Shown here piece by piece: positions 19,974 to 29,568 of a DNA stretch of 64,000 nt. The position numbers were made by a program, and so were the translations under genes. How positions within the stretch are numbered: the stretch's first letter is position 1; every line of letters begins with the position of its first letter. Where the stretch lies: positions 62,001-126,000 of the forward strand of contig BGKB01000055.1 in assembly GCA_003116975.1 (NCBI GenBank), read 5' to 3'. The notes beneath the pieces are model-generated. The model did no database searches and was not told the origin of the DNA. It saw only the letters and a program-made list of their open reading frames with translations. Source of the stretch: Aurantiochytrium sp. KH105. Its lineage: Eukaryota > Sar > Bigyra > Thraustochytrida > Thraustochytriidae.

Positions 19974-20667
19974 NNNNNNNNNNNNNNNNNNNNNNNNNNN
20001 NNNNNNNNNNNNNNNNNNNNNNNNNNNNNNNNNNNNNNNNNNNNNNNNNNNNNNNNNNNNNNNNNNNNNNNNNNNNNNNNNNNNNNNNNNNNNNNNNNNN
20101 NNNNNNNNNNNNNNNNNNNNNNNNNNNNNNNNNNNNNNNNNNNNNNNNNNNNNNNNNNNNNNNNNNNNNNNNNNNNNNNNNNNNNNNNNNNNNNNNNNNN
20201 NNNNNNNNNNNNNNNNNNNNNNNNNNNNNNNNNNNNNNNNNNNNNNNNNNNNNNNNNNNNNNNNNNNNNNNNNNNNNNNNNNNNNNNNNNNNNNNNNNNN
20301 NNNNNNNNNNNNNNNNNNNNNNNNNNNNNNNNNNNNNNNNNNNNNNNNNNNNNNNNNNNNNNNNNNNNNNNNNNNNNNNNNNNNNNNNNNNNNNNNNNNN
20401 NNNNNNNNNNNNNNNNNNNNNNNNNNNNNNNNNNNNNNNNNNNNNNNNNNNNNNNNNNNNNNNNNNNNNNNNNNNNNNNNNNNNNNNNNNNNNNNNNNNN
20501 NNNNNNNNNNNNNNNNNNNNNNNNNNNNNNNNNNNNNNNNNNNNNNNNNNNNNNNNNNGAGGTGCACAGCCTTTAGAGGAAACATCGTTTAAGGACGATA
20601 GAAAAGTAAAGAAGCCTCTGCCAGGCTTTGCTTTCCGTGCACGACCTTGAGACATTGTGCTCTTCAC
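19747..20667 (-). CDS. Possible Gln-rich minus-strand gene interrupted by the assembly gap
   Basis: On the minus strand, right of the gap, a frame reads VLVFKTLADADEVLKLLNVK then MSQGRARKAKPGRGFFTF, which looks like real protein rather than GC noise. It stays open to the gap. Left of the gap the corresponding frame carries a Gln run (CAG codons at 19861-19905) and ends at 19747. The N run is 585 bases, a multiple of three, so the frame formally continues, but the true gap size is unknown. No family recognised. The start is unclear: a separate short frame beginning ATG at 20833 (MNRRYLNERGIEMNTSS) could be an upstream exon or a frame-shifted part. Low confidence. Confidence 0.22.
   Translation of the reverse strand: MKSTMSQGRARKAKPGRGFFTFLSSLNDVSSKGCAPXXXXXXXXXXXXXXXXXXXXXXXXXXXXXXXXXXXXXXXXXXXXXXXXXXXXXXXXXXXXXXXXXXXXXXXXXXXXXXXXXXXXXXXXXXXXXXXXXXXXXXXXXXXXXXXXXXXXXXXXXXXXXXXXXXXXXXXXXXXXXXXXXXXXXXXXXXXXXXXXXXXXXXXXXXXXXXXXXXXXXXXXXXXXXXXXXXXXAACPACSTAAETGTCRATRRRGVQQQQQKQQQQQQQQMMIGDGERTREGGRVCASEMRSGECRLPASEEDEGRA
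19974..20558. other. Assembly gap (585 N)
   Basis: Unresolved bases. The left flank is a CAG/CTG run plus GC-rich DNA and the right flank is ordinary mixed sequence, so a repeat probably defeated assembly. Confidence 1.
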
Positions 20668-22261
20668 ATTGAGAAGCTTGAGGACTTCATCTGCATCAGC
20701 AAGAGTCTTGAAGACCAGGACCTCAGCGCCCCCTCAAATCTATTCCTTTTACCCCGGTACATTGCGCGTGAGCGAACTGCGTCGAAGATGTATTCATCTC
20801 AATGCCTCTCTCGTTCAGGTAGCGCCTGTTCATTGCAAGCTTCGCTTGCTCCTCCCGTGGTAGTCATCGACGGGAAAAAAGGTGCTCAACGTTCTGGGCC
20901 TGGCTCAACCCGTAGTGTCGCCTGCTGAGGTGGAATGCGCGCGGGTAAGGGCACGAGCACGAGCACGTAGATAGTCTTCTCCGCAGAGGTGAAGCACTTG
21001 CTTGCTTTCGCGACGACAACGATAGCGAAGCGTGGAAAGGAGGTCGAAGCGACGATGACCAATACAAACGGCTGCTGGGGATGCAGTTGCTCACAAAGGC
21101 AACGCGCGGAAACGCAGAAATATGCAACTTAAGGGAGTCTCGCGCACCCCTCTCCCGTCCAGTGAAGCTGCCGTCGCCACGCGCGCCGACGTGCGCGGCA
21201 ACGCACAGACGGCTCCAAGCCACGTCGGGGCCATCGCTATCTGCTATCTCTTACCCGCCCGCTGCCGCATGCTGCAGCCTCTGGCCGACCGCAACCCACC
21301 TGACGATACGGGGTCTCGAAATAGAAAACCCTCCTCAATGGGGAGGCCCGATCAGAACCAAACGGAACGAGCAAGCTGTTTATTGTCGCGAATGATCAGA
21401 TCCACAGCGCTGCCTGTACTTGCAGTCGCGCTGGCCCGCGAGGCGAGCCTGCTTGCGCATACGTCCCAGGATTGCTCCGTCGCCGCGCACAAGGTGCACA
21501 GGCGCGTCGGACGAGGGGGGGCGCATGCGCCTCTACGGCAAAAGCGGCGAAACAAGTGTTTGTTGATCAGTGCCAGCCGGAATGGTATGGTATGGTACCA
21601 TACACTACCTGCCTGCCAGCTTGTTTGTCATTCTTGCCTGCTTGGCGACGCGGTGCACAATGGTTTCTTCGCGCTGTCCTGCTCTCCTGGGCTTGGCTTG
21701 GCTTGGCTTGGCTTGGCGTGGGGTGGCGTGGCGCAGCTTTTCACAATCTATTGGCGGCCGTCCGCAGAGAACGAAGCGTCGGGCCACCGCCGTTCCGTGA
21801 AGCAGGCCAGCATCGGCTTCGGCATCGGCAGCGAGGGCAACGTTACGTACTACCGCTTTGGGCGGCAGCGCCTCCTTCCTTCTTTCTTTCTTTCTCCCCC
21901 TCCCTCTTTCCTTCTTTCCTTTTTTTTTTTTCTTTCTTCCTCTCTGCGCTGGCACCTCGCGCGCCTTCACTTTTTCTTTCTTTCTTTGCTTTCTTTTTAT
22001 TTTCTGCCTGGCTGGCTGGGTGGTCGCAGAGAAATGAAAGACTGGAGCTCGCTCCCACTTGCGGGCGCGCGAAAGTTGACTTGCTCCGGGCGGGGCAAGT
22101 CGAAAGTTGAGGTTCGTTTGGCGTCATCATCGGTGATTACGTTTCGAAAAAAAGTTTCATTCCTGATTTGGACTTGGTTGACTTTCCGTCCGCAGCGCAG
22201 GCAAAGGCGAAAGGCACGCGCGGGACGGAGACCGGTGCCGCGCCCGGCCGAGCGCGCGAGG
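20559..22261. other. Region between the gap and the desaturase gene
   Basis: Apart from the possible gene fragment next to the gap, this holds a (GGCTT)5 run near 21694-21718, a perfect 14-base palindrome GTATGGTACCATAC at 21590-21603, and long CTTT/CCTT pyrimidine tracts at about 21876-22005. The desaturase frame is open through much of it but without coding character. Confidence 0.5.
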
Positions 22262-23488
22262 ATGGCGCCGCACGTGCAGAGCGGCACGGCGGTGACGCGG
22301 GTGGTGGCGACGCCGAAGCAGCCCCAGCAGCAGCAGCAGCAGCAGCAGCAGCCGCTCGAGAGCGGCAAGCATGAGTGCGCGCGGCGCAAACGGTACGAAG
22401 CACAAGGACGGCGGCCGCCGACCGCCGCCGAGGAGGCCCTCGCGAACCTCCTGGGCCTGAGGTACTACGAGGACCTCCGGACGCTCATGTTCTGCTGCGT
22501 GTATTTTACCCTCGTCGGACTCCAGCTCAAGTACGAGGTCCCCTTCCGAAGCGCGCGCTTCCTCGTCTTCTGGCTCACGGCCTTTGTCTCCTTTCAAGGC
22601 GCCGTCACCGTGCACAACGCTGTGCACTGCCCAATCTTCAAGCAAACGTGGAAAAACCAAATCTTTCAGACCGTGCTCTCCGTCTGGTTTGGCCACTGCG
22701 CATCCTCGTACGTGCCCGGCCACAACCTGAGCCATCACCGGAACCTTCAGACCAACAAGGATGTGATGCGCACGACCAAGATGAAGTTCCGATGGAACTT
22801 TCTCAACGGCTTGCTCTTCATGCCCACCATCCTCATCAGCACGTCGGCCAACGACGCTGCCTACTTCAATGCCCAGGCGACACTTAAACGGCCCATCTAC
22901 TATCAGCTGCGTTTCGAGGCCCTCGTCTATGTTAGCTTTCAGCTACTCGTGGCCTCTGTGAGCCCGGAAAAGTGGCTCTTCGTCTGCTGGCTCCCCTGCC
23001 TCATTGGCAAGTATGGCATCATCTCGCTCAACATGCTGCAGCATGACGGAGTCGACACCGAGTCCAAGTACAACCACAGCAGGAACTTTGTTGGCCCCAT
23101 CCTCAACTACTTTTGCTTCAACAATGGCTACCATGGAATCCACCACATGTTTCCCGGCAAGCACTGGTGTCTGCTCAAGCATGAGCACGAGACGCGTGTC
23201 AAGCCCCACATTCACCCGAATTTGGACCAGGCGAACATTTTCGCCTTCATGTTCGAGCAGTTCATTTACCCTGGCAAGCGCATTGATTATTTGGGCAACC
23301 CTGTGCCTATCATCGATGACGGTCCCGATGAGCCCTGGTTCTACTCTACCACAGAGACCTGGTCTGACCGCGACGTCGATCCGCGCGTCTGGTCCAAGAA
23401 GATTAACCAGTACGGACCTGATGGAAAGCCTGCGGGGCCGGTGGGCGGTATGGCCCCACGTGCGGCCAAATCGTACACGACCATGTAG
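22262..23488 (+). CDS. Membrane fatty-acid desaturase/hydroxylase-type diiron protein
   Basis: 408 residues from the ATG at 22262. Three His boxes are visible: HNAVH (118-122), HNLSHH (154-159) and NGYHGIHH (HGIHH 291-295). Between and around them lie hydrophobic spans, including LMFCCVYFTLVGL and FLVFWLTAFVSF. This is the diiron arrangement of membrane desaturases and hydroxylases acting on acyl chains or related lipids at the ER. There is no cytochrome b5 domain. The N-terminus carries a Gln9 run before the catalytic part. The substrate cannot be told from sequence alone. The chosen start is the first ATG close to the conserved part; the frame is open far upstream but there it reads like repeat-derived noise. 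A possible AATAAA lies 409 bases downstream. Confidence 0.85.
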   Translation: MAPHVQSGTAVTRVVATPKQPQQQQQQQQQPLESGKHECARRKRYEAQGRRPPTAAEEALANLLGLRYYEDLRTLMFCCVYFTLVGLQLKYEVPFRSARFLVFWLTAFVSFQGAVTVHNAVHCPIFKQTWKNQIFQTVLSVWFGHCASSYVPGHNLSHHRNLQTNKDVMRTTKMKFRWNFLNGLLFMPTILISTSANDAAYFNAQATLKRPIYYQLRFEALVYVSFQLLVASVSPEKWLFVCWLPCLIGKYGIISLNMLQHDGVDTESKYNHSRNFVGPILNYFCFNNGYHGIHHMFPGKHWCLLKHEHETRVKPHIHPNLDQANIFAFMFEQFIYPGKRIDYLGNPVPIIDDGPDEPWFYSTTETWSDRDVDPRVWSKKINQYGPDGKPAGPVGGMAPRAAKSYTTM

Positions 23489-24341
23489 GGATCAAGCCAA
23501 GCCACTGCTTCACATATCAGACCATTAGACCATTTTGCCGGCGCGACGCTGGCCTGCTTGCTTGACTGTTTGTTTGCTTGCTTGCTTGCTTTTTCTCTCT
23601 GTTTTTGGAAAAGAAAAATGCGAGCAAGTCATGATGCAGTCTCGTGTTTACGTGGGATTGCCTTTGTGTGTGTATCTCTTCGTGCGCACGCACGAGGTGC
23701 GTTTGACAACTTTGTTTTGTTCACGTCAAGAATCGCAAGTCCCAGACTCTAATTCATTTTTCTCCTTTTGACTTCCTTCTCCTCTCCTCTATCTTTTCCC
23801 CCAAAGCAGTCGCTTGTCGCAGTTCACGAAGTTTGTAGGCCAATGTTTAGTCTGGGTGCGGAAGTTCTCAAGAGCTTCATGCTCTCCTCCTCCAACAATA
23901 AATTACACGCACATCTTTTTACTTGTAAACGAAACGGCAAGACATCTTCTTTGTTGGTGTTATTTATTCTTTGGGTCTTCTACGAGTTCATGCGTTCAAC
24001 TCTCTGTTCCTTCGACTCTCGAGCGCACTACTGCATCGACGGGCCAACGGGATCCAGAGAAGAAGAAGAAGCCGGGTTCTGCCGTGAGCCAGGGGGCAAA
24101 GTCCGTCTTTTCGAGACTTACGTGTCAACCCCCCCTGAAGGCTCATGATGCTCTCTCACCAAACAGCTGGGCAAAAGCCAGGGCATGCCTCAAGCGTCCG
24201 TATTTCAATTCGTTCTTCCCATTCTCTCTCTCACTCTCTCTCTCTCTCTCTTTTGCTTTCAGACTCGCTCTCACTCTCGCTCGCGTACTCACGCTCGGAC
24301 ATTCCTCTATGGACGTGCGCGCATCCCGCAAGACTGACTGC
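23489..24341. other. Convergent intergenic region, desaturase / small membrane protein
   Basis: About 850 bases with TTGC/TTTG repeats (about 23558-23592), a putative poly(A) signal at 23897-23902 and a CT microsatellite (about 24222-24251). Short open frames here look random. Confidence 0.5.
23897..23902 (+). promoter_or_regulatory. Possible poly(A) signal of the desaturase gene
   Basis: AATAAA 409 bases after the TAG stop, in AT-rich sequence. The distance is long, so this is tentative. Confidence 0.3.
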
Positions 24342-24821
24342 TTAGAGAAAATGGCTGTGCTTGGTTGCCTTGTTGTAGAGACGGTAAAAGAAGGCAGAGA
24401 CGGCCCCCAGCGCCGCCAACAGGATGATGAATGGCAACTTCCAGCCGCCCTGCGAAGCCGTAGCCTTCTCCTTGGCCTTGTTGACTTTGCCCAGGACCGA
24501 GAGCTCGACCTTTTCGAGATTCTTTTCAATGTTTTGCTCGCTTTCGTGAATCTTGTCCAACATTTCCTCAAAGTGCTTGTTCACGCGCGCCAGCTCATTC
24601 TCGAGCCGGTGATGCAGCTCTTCGAGCTTGCGGTCGTTTTTCTCCGCCGTCATCTCCAGCATCTTGACAAAATCCGTCTCCTTGAGCAGCTTCACAAGTT
24701 CCTCATCCTCTTCGTCGGTCTCCTTCGCCGCTGCGCGCTCGCGCCGCGCCTCCGCCTTGCCAAAACACGCAGCCGCCACAACCGCCGCCAGCAACAGAAG
24801 CCACGCCGTCGCGACCCTCAT
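24342..24821 (-). CDS. Small single-pass membrane protein: signal peptide, luminal coiled coil, C-terminal TM
   Basis: 159 residues from the ATG at 24821 (MRVATAWLLLLAAVVAAACF, a clear signal peptide). An acidic stretch (DEEDEELVKLLKE) and an amphipathic helix or coiled coil follow (about residues 45-120, rich in Glu, Lys and Leu, for example LEELHHRLENELARVNKHFE). A single transmembrane helix (LPFIILLAALGAVSAFFY) then leads to a short basic tail, YNKATKHSHFL. The topology is type I, secretory pathway. The coiled coil plus TM recalls the stalk and membrane parts of cargo receptors such as L-type lectins or p24 proteins, but no lectin or GOLD domain is present. No orthologue recognised. The upstream flank is a short ACTG repeat. 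Confidence 0.75.
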   Translation of the reverse strand: MRVATAWLLLLAAVVAAACFGKAEARRERAAAKETDEEDEELVKLLKETDFVKMLEMTAEKNDRKLEELHHRLENELARVNKHFEEMLDKIHESEQNIEKNLEKVELSVLGKVNKAKEKATASQGGWKLPFIILLAALGAVSAFFYRLYNKATKHSHFL

Positions 24822-25294
24822 GACTGACTGACTGACTGGCTGACTTACTGTCTGTCTACCCTCTCCGCGTCGAGCGACCGCCTTTGCCTTGCGGTCGTCC
24901 CCGCGCCCAGCCCCTCCGCCGTCGCCGCCGCACTCCGCGCGCCGCGAGGCTTCGTGTCCGCGGTGCAGGTGGTCTGCGATCAAGCTCTGCTTGCTGGGCC
25001 TAACGAGCCAAGATCAAGATAAGATCATACAATCGCATCCCTGTAGTACTATGTCTCAATCAGCAGCAGTGGTCACCTCCGATTGAGGTAGTAAACATGT
25101 GATAGCGTGCTCGCTCTCAGCTCTGGCCATACGCTTAAACGGAATGGAAGGTCTGTTGCGAGTCTAGCGAGATAGCACAGAGGAAAGATAACAGCCTTGA
25201 ATGCACGTACGAACGCACGCACCGATTTCTTTTTTTCCCCAACGAAAATACGTTTCAGGCCTACGCGACGCGAACTCAGAGTGTAAAAAGACCT

Positions 25295-25326
25295 ACATAC
25301 ATACATACATACATACATGCATACAT
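25295..25326. repeat. (ATAC)n microsatellite
   Basis: About seven copies of ACAT/ATAC, non-coding, downstream of centrin. Confidence 0.85.
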
Positions 25327-25426
25327 CTACCAGGCGCTCAGTTTCGCAAGGCTCCAAAAGGAAGAGAACTAACAGAGCAAGCCCTCAAAAGAATACCAAA
25401 GAACTGCTCGCTCTCATCGGTCAGTT

Positions 25427-25446
25427 ATCCATCCATCCATCCATCC
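25427..25446. repeat. (ATCC)5 microsatellite
   Basis: Five perfect tetranucleotide copies in the 3' flank of centrin. Confidence 0.85.
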
Positions 25447-25709
25447 AGGAAGGTATAGTTGTCAACCAGACAAAGTTGGACCATTATTTGCCACAAGGCT
25501 ACAAGACGTATCGAAATAACAAAACAGGCAAAAAGCAAACGAAAGAAACGCTTTGGTAGGTGAAGACCGTAATCATCGGTCAGCTATCCAGATAGGAAGG
25601 TATCGTCGTCGTCGTCGTCGTTGTGGTCGTCGACATCCTGAAAAGGACGTGAGGAAGAGGCTGGTAAAATCGGAATGATATTGGTGGTGGCTAGGAGGGG
25701 TGTACAGGC

Positions 25710-25995
25710 TTACGCAAACTGCTTCTTGACCATGATGCTGTAGAATTCTTCAAAGTTGATCTCGCCGTCGTTGTCGGTGTCGGCGCGCTCAATCATCTCC
25801 AGCAACTCGGCATCGGTCATGGTCTCGCCGAGCTCGTGTGCCACGCGCTTCAGGTTGCGGTGCGAGATCTTGCCCGTGTTGTCGTCGTCAAAGAGGTTAA
25901 ATACCTTCAGGATGTCTTCGCGCGAGTCCTTGTCGCTCATTTTGGCTACATGTACAAGTGCAATACCGTCAGTGATTCATCTCCTTACTTCTCGT

Positions 25996-26027
<32 letters not shown>

Positions 26028-26332
26028 TCATCACTTCCGCTTTCGACATTGCTATGTGAGAAATACTTACCCGTCATCATGTCAAGGAACTCTTCAAAGT
26101 CGATGGACCCGCTCCCGTCCTTGTCGATGTCCCCGATCATTTGGTAAATGGTCTGGTTCTTGGCCTCAAAGCCGAGCGACTGCATGGCAGCCTTGAGCTC
26201 TTTGGGATCGATCGTTCCGGACCCATCGGTATCGAACAGGTTGAAGGCCTCACGGATCTCCTCGATCTCATCCTCGCTAAGTCCGGGTCGGCCCTCCGTG
26301 TACTTCTTGTTCTTGCGTTGCGTGCGGCTCAT
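25710..26332 (-). CDS. Centrin (caltractin), two exons
   Basis: Exon 1 is 26332-26071 and exon 2 is 25945-25710. They are joined across a 125-base intron (26070-25946) with GTAAGT at the 5' end and ATGTAG at the 3' end. The spliced product is 165 residues and the frame is exact (codon GCC split G|CC). Four EF hands are visible: [39 protein letters not shown] and [13 protein letters not shown]. The junction region [20 protein letters not shown] is typical of centrin. Centrins are calcium-binding proteins of basal bodies and centrioles and fit a flagellated organism. EF hand 3 has Asn/Thr/Lys in its loop and may bind calcium weakly. Both halves also look like separate small ORFs if the intron is missed. 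The start is the ATG at 26332. Very strong assignment. Confidence 0.95.
25946..26070 (-). other. Centrin intron (125 bases)
   Basis: GTAAGT donor and TAG acceptor. It contains GGC and GAC triplet runs which keep the reading frame open for 28 codons past the donor before a TAA. It is the only well-supported intron seen in this window. Confidence 0.9.
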
Positions 26333-27394
26333 TTTGACTTTGGTTTTCTGTTCCCTGTGACGTTTATTGCATTCATTCATTCATTCATTCATTCATTCAT
26401 TCATTCATTCGACCGCGTTGCATGTATTGTTTCATTGTACACGTTTGCGCACACACACGGCGTAAATGTGATAGCAAGCAGGTAAGCCCCATCACATCGC
26501 GCGCGCGTCGCGTTGGCCGTCGTCGTCGTCGTCGTCGTCAGGCCCGATCCGTCAGTCCAAGATCATCGATCGTGCCTCGCGCGCCTCCGCCTCCTCCCTC
26601 GCCGCGGCGCGCGCGGCGCCCCGCGCGGCAACGTCCGCTCGGCCCTCTCCGTTTCCAGCGTGCCAGAACTGGCCATCCGCCCATCCTTCGCCGCCATCAT
26701 CCCGGCCTCGCCGCTCTCCGGGCGCCGCGCGCCGCGCCGCCGCGGGCCTGCTCTGCGCGCGGCCGCCTGCGCGCTCGCCCCACGTACCGTGCGTGCGTCT
26801 GCCGCGAGCGTGCGTGGGCTGCGCGCGAGGTCTCGAGTCCTCTGCTGCCTGCCTCGCGTTGCTTGCTTGTTTGGGTTTCTGTTGCAAGAAGTCGAGACGC
26901 CCGTTGGTTCGCCCGCCTTAATGGAAAGGCGCCCCCTGGGACGCGTTACGTTACGCCGCCGCCCCGTAAGGTGGTCTCTGCATAAAACCGTTCAACCTGG
27001 GCCGAGCCGGGAGGGAGGGAGGGAGAGATGGTGAACGTCCGCACGCACGCATCACTAGCCAGTAGGCCAGCTGGCCAGCTAGTCAGCAAGCAACGCAAAG
27101 CAGAAAGAAGATAAAAGCAAAGCAAAGCAAGCAAAGCAAACCAAAGACGAAGCAAAGCAGAGCGAGCGAGCGCCAGCTTGACTTTCCTTTGCAGATCTCA
27201 GCGAACGAAAGGTTACTTGATGGTGAAAGTTTCCGCAGGAGCATGGAAAAAGAGAGGGGGGACATTCGGCCTTGGGACATGAGGTGTGAAAAGATGTCAA
27301 AGGCCCAAATTATGCTTGTTTTTCATTAGCTTACAACACGCGGCGCGGCGCAACTCGCGAGAGAAACCCAAAGAATTCTGAGAAAGACGTGCAA
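26333..27394. other. Intergenic region between SMU1 and centrin
   Basis: About 1.06 kb: an ATTC array next to the centrin start, a GTC run (about 26518-26539), GC-rich DNA (26570-26830) and AGCAA-type repeats (27113-27150). It must carry the centrin promoter and the SMU1 3' UTR. No gene is seen. Confidence 0.55.
26371..26410. repeat. (ATTC)10 microsatellite
   Basis: Ten perfect copies about 39 bases upstream of the centrin start codon, so probably in the 5' UTR or core promoter. Confidence 0.95.
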
Positions 27395-29158
27395 TCAGGA
27401 ATCTCGCAGGAGCTGGAGTCGACCGCCAGCGAGAATGGCAGCGACGCGAGCATGGGCAGCGATCGGCGAGTGCACAAGTCCCAATGTCTCGATTAATTCT
27501 TGCTCATCTTCACTTCGTAGAGGCACCGAACTAGGCTCCGGGGCAGCGGCTCGAATGCGAGAGACGTCCGCAGAGGCGAGGTCGATGGAGTCCTTGTCGC
27601 GACTAGCCCAGTCGTAAATGTACAGCTGCCCGTCCTCTGCTGCGGCGCAAATGCGCGAAGGCTTGTCTTGTGCGCAGCAGCTAAAGGTGAAGCGAGTGCG
27701 GTCGTTCGGACACGTGAGATCAACTCTTGCAAAAGTCATCTTTTCCCCGTGTGCAGGCCCAACCAGCAGTGAGATCCTAGCCGATTGCGCGCAAGCGACC
27801 AGCACAGGACGCCCTCCGCCCCATGCACACGTGTCAAGTCCACTCACGGGTCCATCGAGCGTAAATTCAATCACTACTTGCGCTGATCGCGCATCCCAAA
27901 CAATAACCTTGTGGTCGCTGGACCCTGCAGCGACATAGGCATCGTCGCCCGCCAGAAAGCACACCGCATTGACCTGCGCTTGCGGCCCGCGTAGCGTTTG
28001 GATCGCATTGCCAGTCTCAGCGCTAAAAATTCTTACCGTATGGTCTCCGCCGCCCGTCACAATCCGAGTTCCTATCGAAGAAAATCGCACGCAGTTCACA
28101 GGCACCTTGCCGTGCGCACGTTTGATACGCGATACGCGCTTGCCACTCGCAACATCCCACACAATCACCGTTCCGTCCAGACTTGAGCTGGCGAGATACT
28201 TGCCGTCGCGACTCCAATCGAGACCGAGAACAGCCCTTTTGTGCATCATAATGTCGTTCTCTTGCTGATACACCAGGTCTTTGCGCAAGAATCCACGCGC
28301 AAGGTCATAAATCTCGATAAAACCGTCAGCGGTTCCCGTAGCGATACTCTTTCCATCCCACGAGATGCATGCCGCATTCAGTGTCACATCCTGACCCATT
28401 TCAATCTTTGCATATGCCTCAAGCAACCTTTTCTTGCCCCCAGACTCAAGCTGCTTTGCATCGATATCGTCATTGCCGACCCCGATAAGGCCTCGCTTTC
28501 GCGCGCGTTTTAGCTGTGCCGCAAGCGTCTCTTGGCTGCCAGAGAAGAGAGAAGGCGAACGACGTTTTCGTTTCTTGCTATCCTTGCGCTTGCGCCCCTC
28601 GTCGCCGTCCTTGTCATTGGCCTCGATGCGGTCCAGCTCTCCTCGAAAAGCGAGCGCTTGGCCCAGCAGCTGAAGAAGCTGTGAGGGTCCCGCCTCCGTC
28701 AAACACGCGCACACACCCCGTGCTAACGTACTCAGCGCGCGAGCGCGCTCCCCTTTCGCAAGCTGATCGCGTCGCCGTCGCGCCGCGCTGTGCCGATTAT
28801 GGACCAAATTTTGTAACTCGTCAAAACGAGCCCCATTCTCTTTCTTCAAAGCTTCGAGATCTTCGCTGTCGCGCAGAATCTCCTTGGCTGCACCTTCCTC
28901 GCCACGTTCTACGAGGTCCGCAAGAATCTCCTCGTACAGGCTCCACATGACACTACGAGGGAGTTGGCACTGGTTGAGGCTGGAGAGTAAGGTAGCCCAA
29001 TCCTTTGCTTCGATCAATGCGCCAATCTTCGTCACGTCCGGGACCACATTCAAACGCACGTCTGCCTCGCTTTCAAGCGTGCGCGCTGTCTTCTCCAAAC
29101 CGCTCTCCACGAGGAACTGGAGCACCACGCGGAGCACTTCGTTGGCGTCGACCTCCAT
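27395..29158 (-). CDS. SMU1: SMU1-type spliceosomal WD40 protein
   Basis: 587 residues. The N-terminus is a LisH motif (VLRVVLQFLVESGLEKTART) followed by CTLH (about residues 40-95, including LLSSLNQCQLP). A basic linker with KRKDSKKRKRR could act as a nuclear signal. Seven or so WD40 repeats follow from about residue 265, for example LGLDWSRDGKYLASSSLDGT, VWDVASGKRV and VTGGGDHTVRIF. The LisH-CTLH-WD40 order with this sequence matches SMU1, a partner of RED (IK) in the spliceosomal B complex. The ATG at 29158 gives MEVDANEVLR. Together with the HTATSF1-like gene it shows a working spliceosome despite the scarcity of introns here. Confidence 0.93.
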   Translation of the reverse strand: MEVDANEVLRVVLQFLVESGLEKTARTLESEADVRLNVVPDVTKIGALIEAKDWATLLSSLNQCQLPRSVMWSLYEEILADLVERGEEGAAKEILRDSEDLEALKKENGARFDELQNLVHNRHSAARRRRDQLAKGERARALSTLARGVCACLTEAGPSQLLQLLGQALAFRGELDRIEANDKDGDEGRKRKDSKKRKRRSPSLFSGSQETLAAQLKRARKRGLIGVGNDDIDAKQLESGGKKRLLEAYAKIEMGQDVTLNAACISWDGKSIATGTADGFIEIYDLARGFLRKDLVYQQENDIMMHKRAVLGLDWSRDGKYLASSSLDGTVIVWDVASGKRVSRIKRAHGKVPVNCVRFSSIGTRIVTGGGDHTVRIFSAETGNAIQTLRGPQAQVNAVCFLAGDDAYVAAGSSDHKVIVWDARSAQVVIEFTLDGPVSGLDTCAWGGGRPVLVACAQSARISLLVGPAHGEKMTFARVDLTCPNDRTRFTFSCCAQDKPSRICAAAEDGQLYIYDWASRDKDSIDLASADVSRIRAAAPEPSSVPLRSEDEQELIETLGLVHSPIAAHARVAAILAGGRLQLLRDS

Positions 29159-29568
29159 CCTGACGGGTCGACTTATTGTGCAGCTTACTCGTCCGCCTCC
29201 TGTCCAAGCAGCGCCGCGGCCGACGGAGGGGCAGGTGGGCGGCCGACCGGCGGGCGAGCGAGCGGGCGAGCGAGCCGATGCACGGGACGCTCTTCTTTCT
29301 GCAACACAGCAGTCGAAGTTCTGATTGAGCTAGCTCATCGTCCCAGATGATGGCCACTCATACCTTCTATTGTTCAAGCTAGACCTTTGTGGACGTCAAT
29401 ATCATAAAAACGCTTTGTTGACGCTCGAGCATCTGATCCTGCTGTAGGCCCAAGCCTAGGTAGAGGCAACAAAGGGAACCTCCGAATCGTGACACGATTC
29501 ATTTTACAGTGGCAAACCATGAAGAACAAACATAAACATAATTTTGGGGGGACCGAGCGTTGCCTTCC
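29159..29568. other. Intergenic region, SMU1 promoter / giant gene 3' end
   Basis: About 410 bases, GC-rich near SMU1 with GAGC repeats (29256-29276) and AT-richer near 29400-29560. No gene or canonical AATAAA is seen. Confidence 0.5.

Larger units (their letters stand above)
24822..25709. other. Intergenic region between centrin and the small membrane protein gene
   Basis: About 890 bases with ACTG units next to the ATG at 24821, an ATAC array (25295-25326), an ATCC array (25427-25446) and a GTC run (25602-25622). A GGCC...CCAAGATCAAG stretch near 24998-25018 superficially recalls U2 snRNA but was rejected. No gene is seen. Confidence 0.55.

Noticed and set aside
21122..22261. Upstream in-frame extension of the desaturase
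   Set aside because: Reads through CTTT/CCTT tracts and GGCTT repeats without conserved sequence; the family domain starts well after the ATG at 22262.
23768..24148. 126-codon plus-strand frame in the desaturase 3' flank
   Set aside because: No ATG with good context, no domain, and it overlaps the likely 3' UTR and poly(A) signal.
24985..25060. U2 snRNA-like stretch (GGCC...CCAAGATCAAG and a later GTAGTA)
   Set aside because: In U2 the GTAGTA branch-point-pairing element follows AAGATCAAGT directly; here about 25 extra bases intervene, and no Sm site is present.
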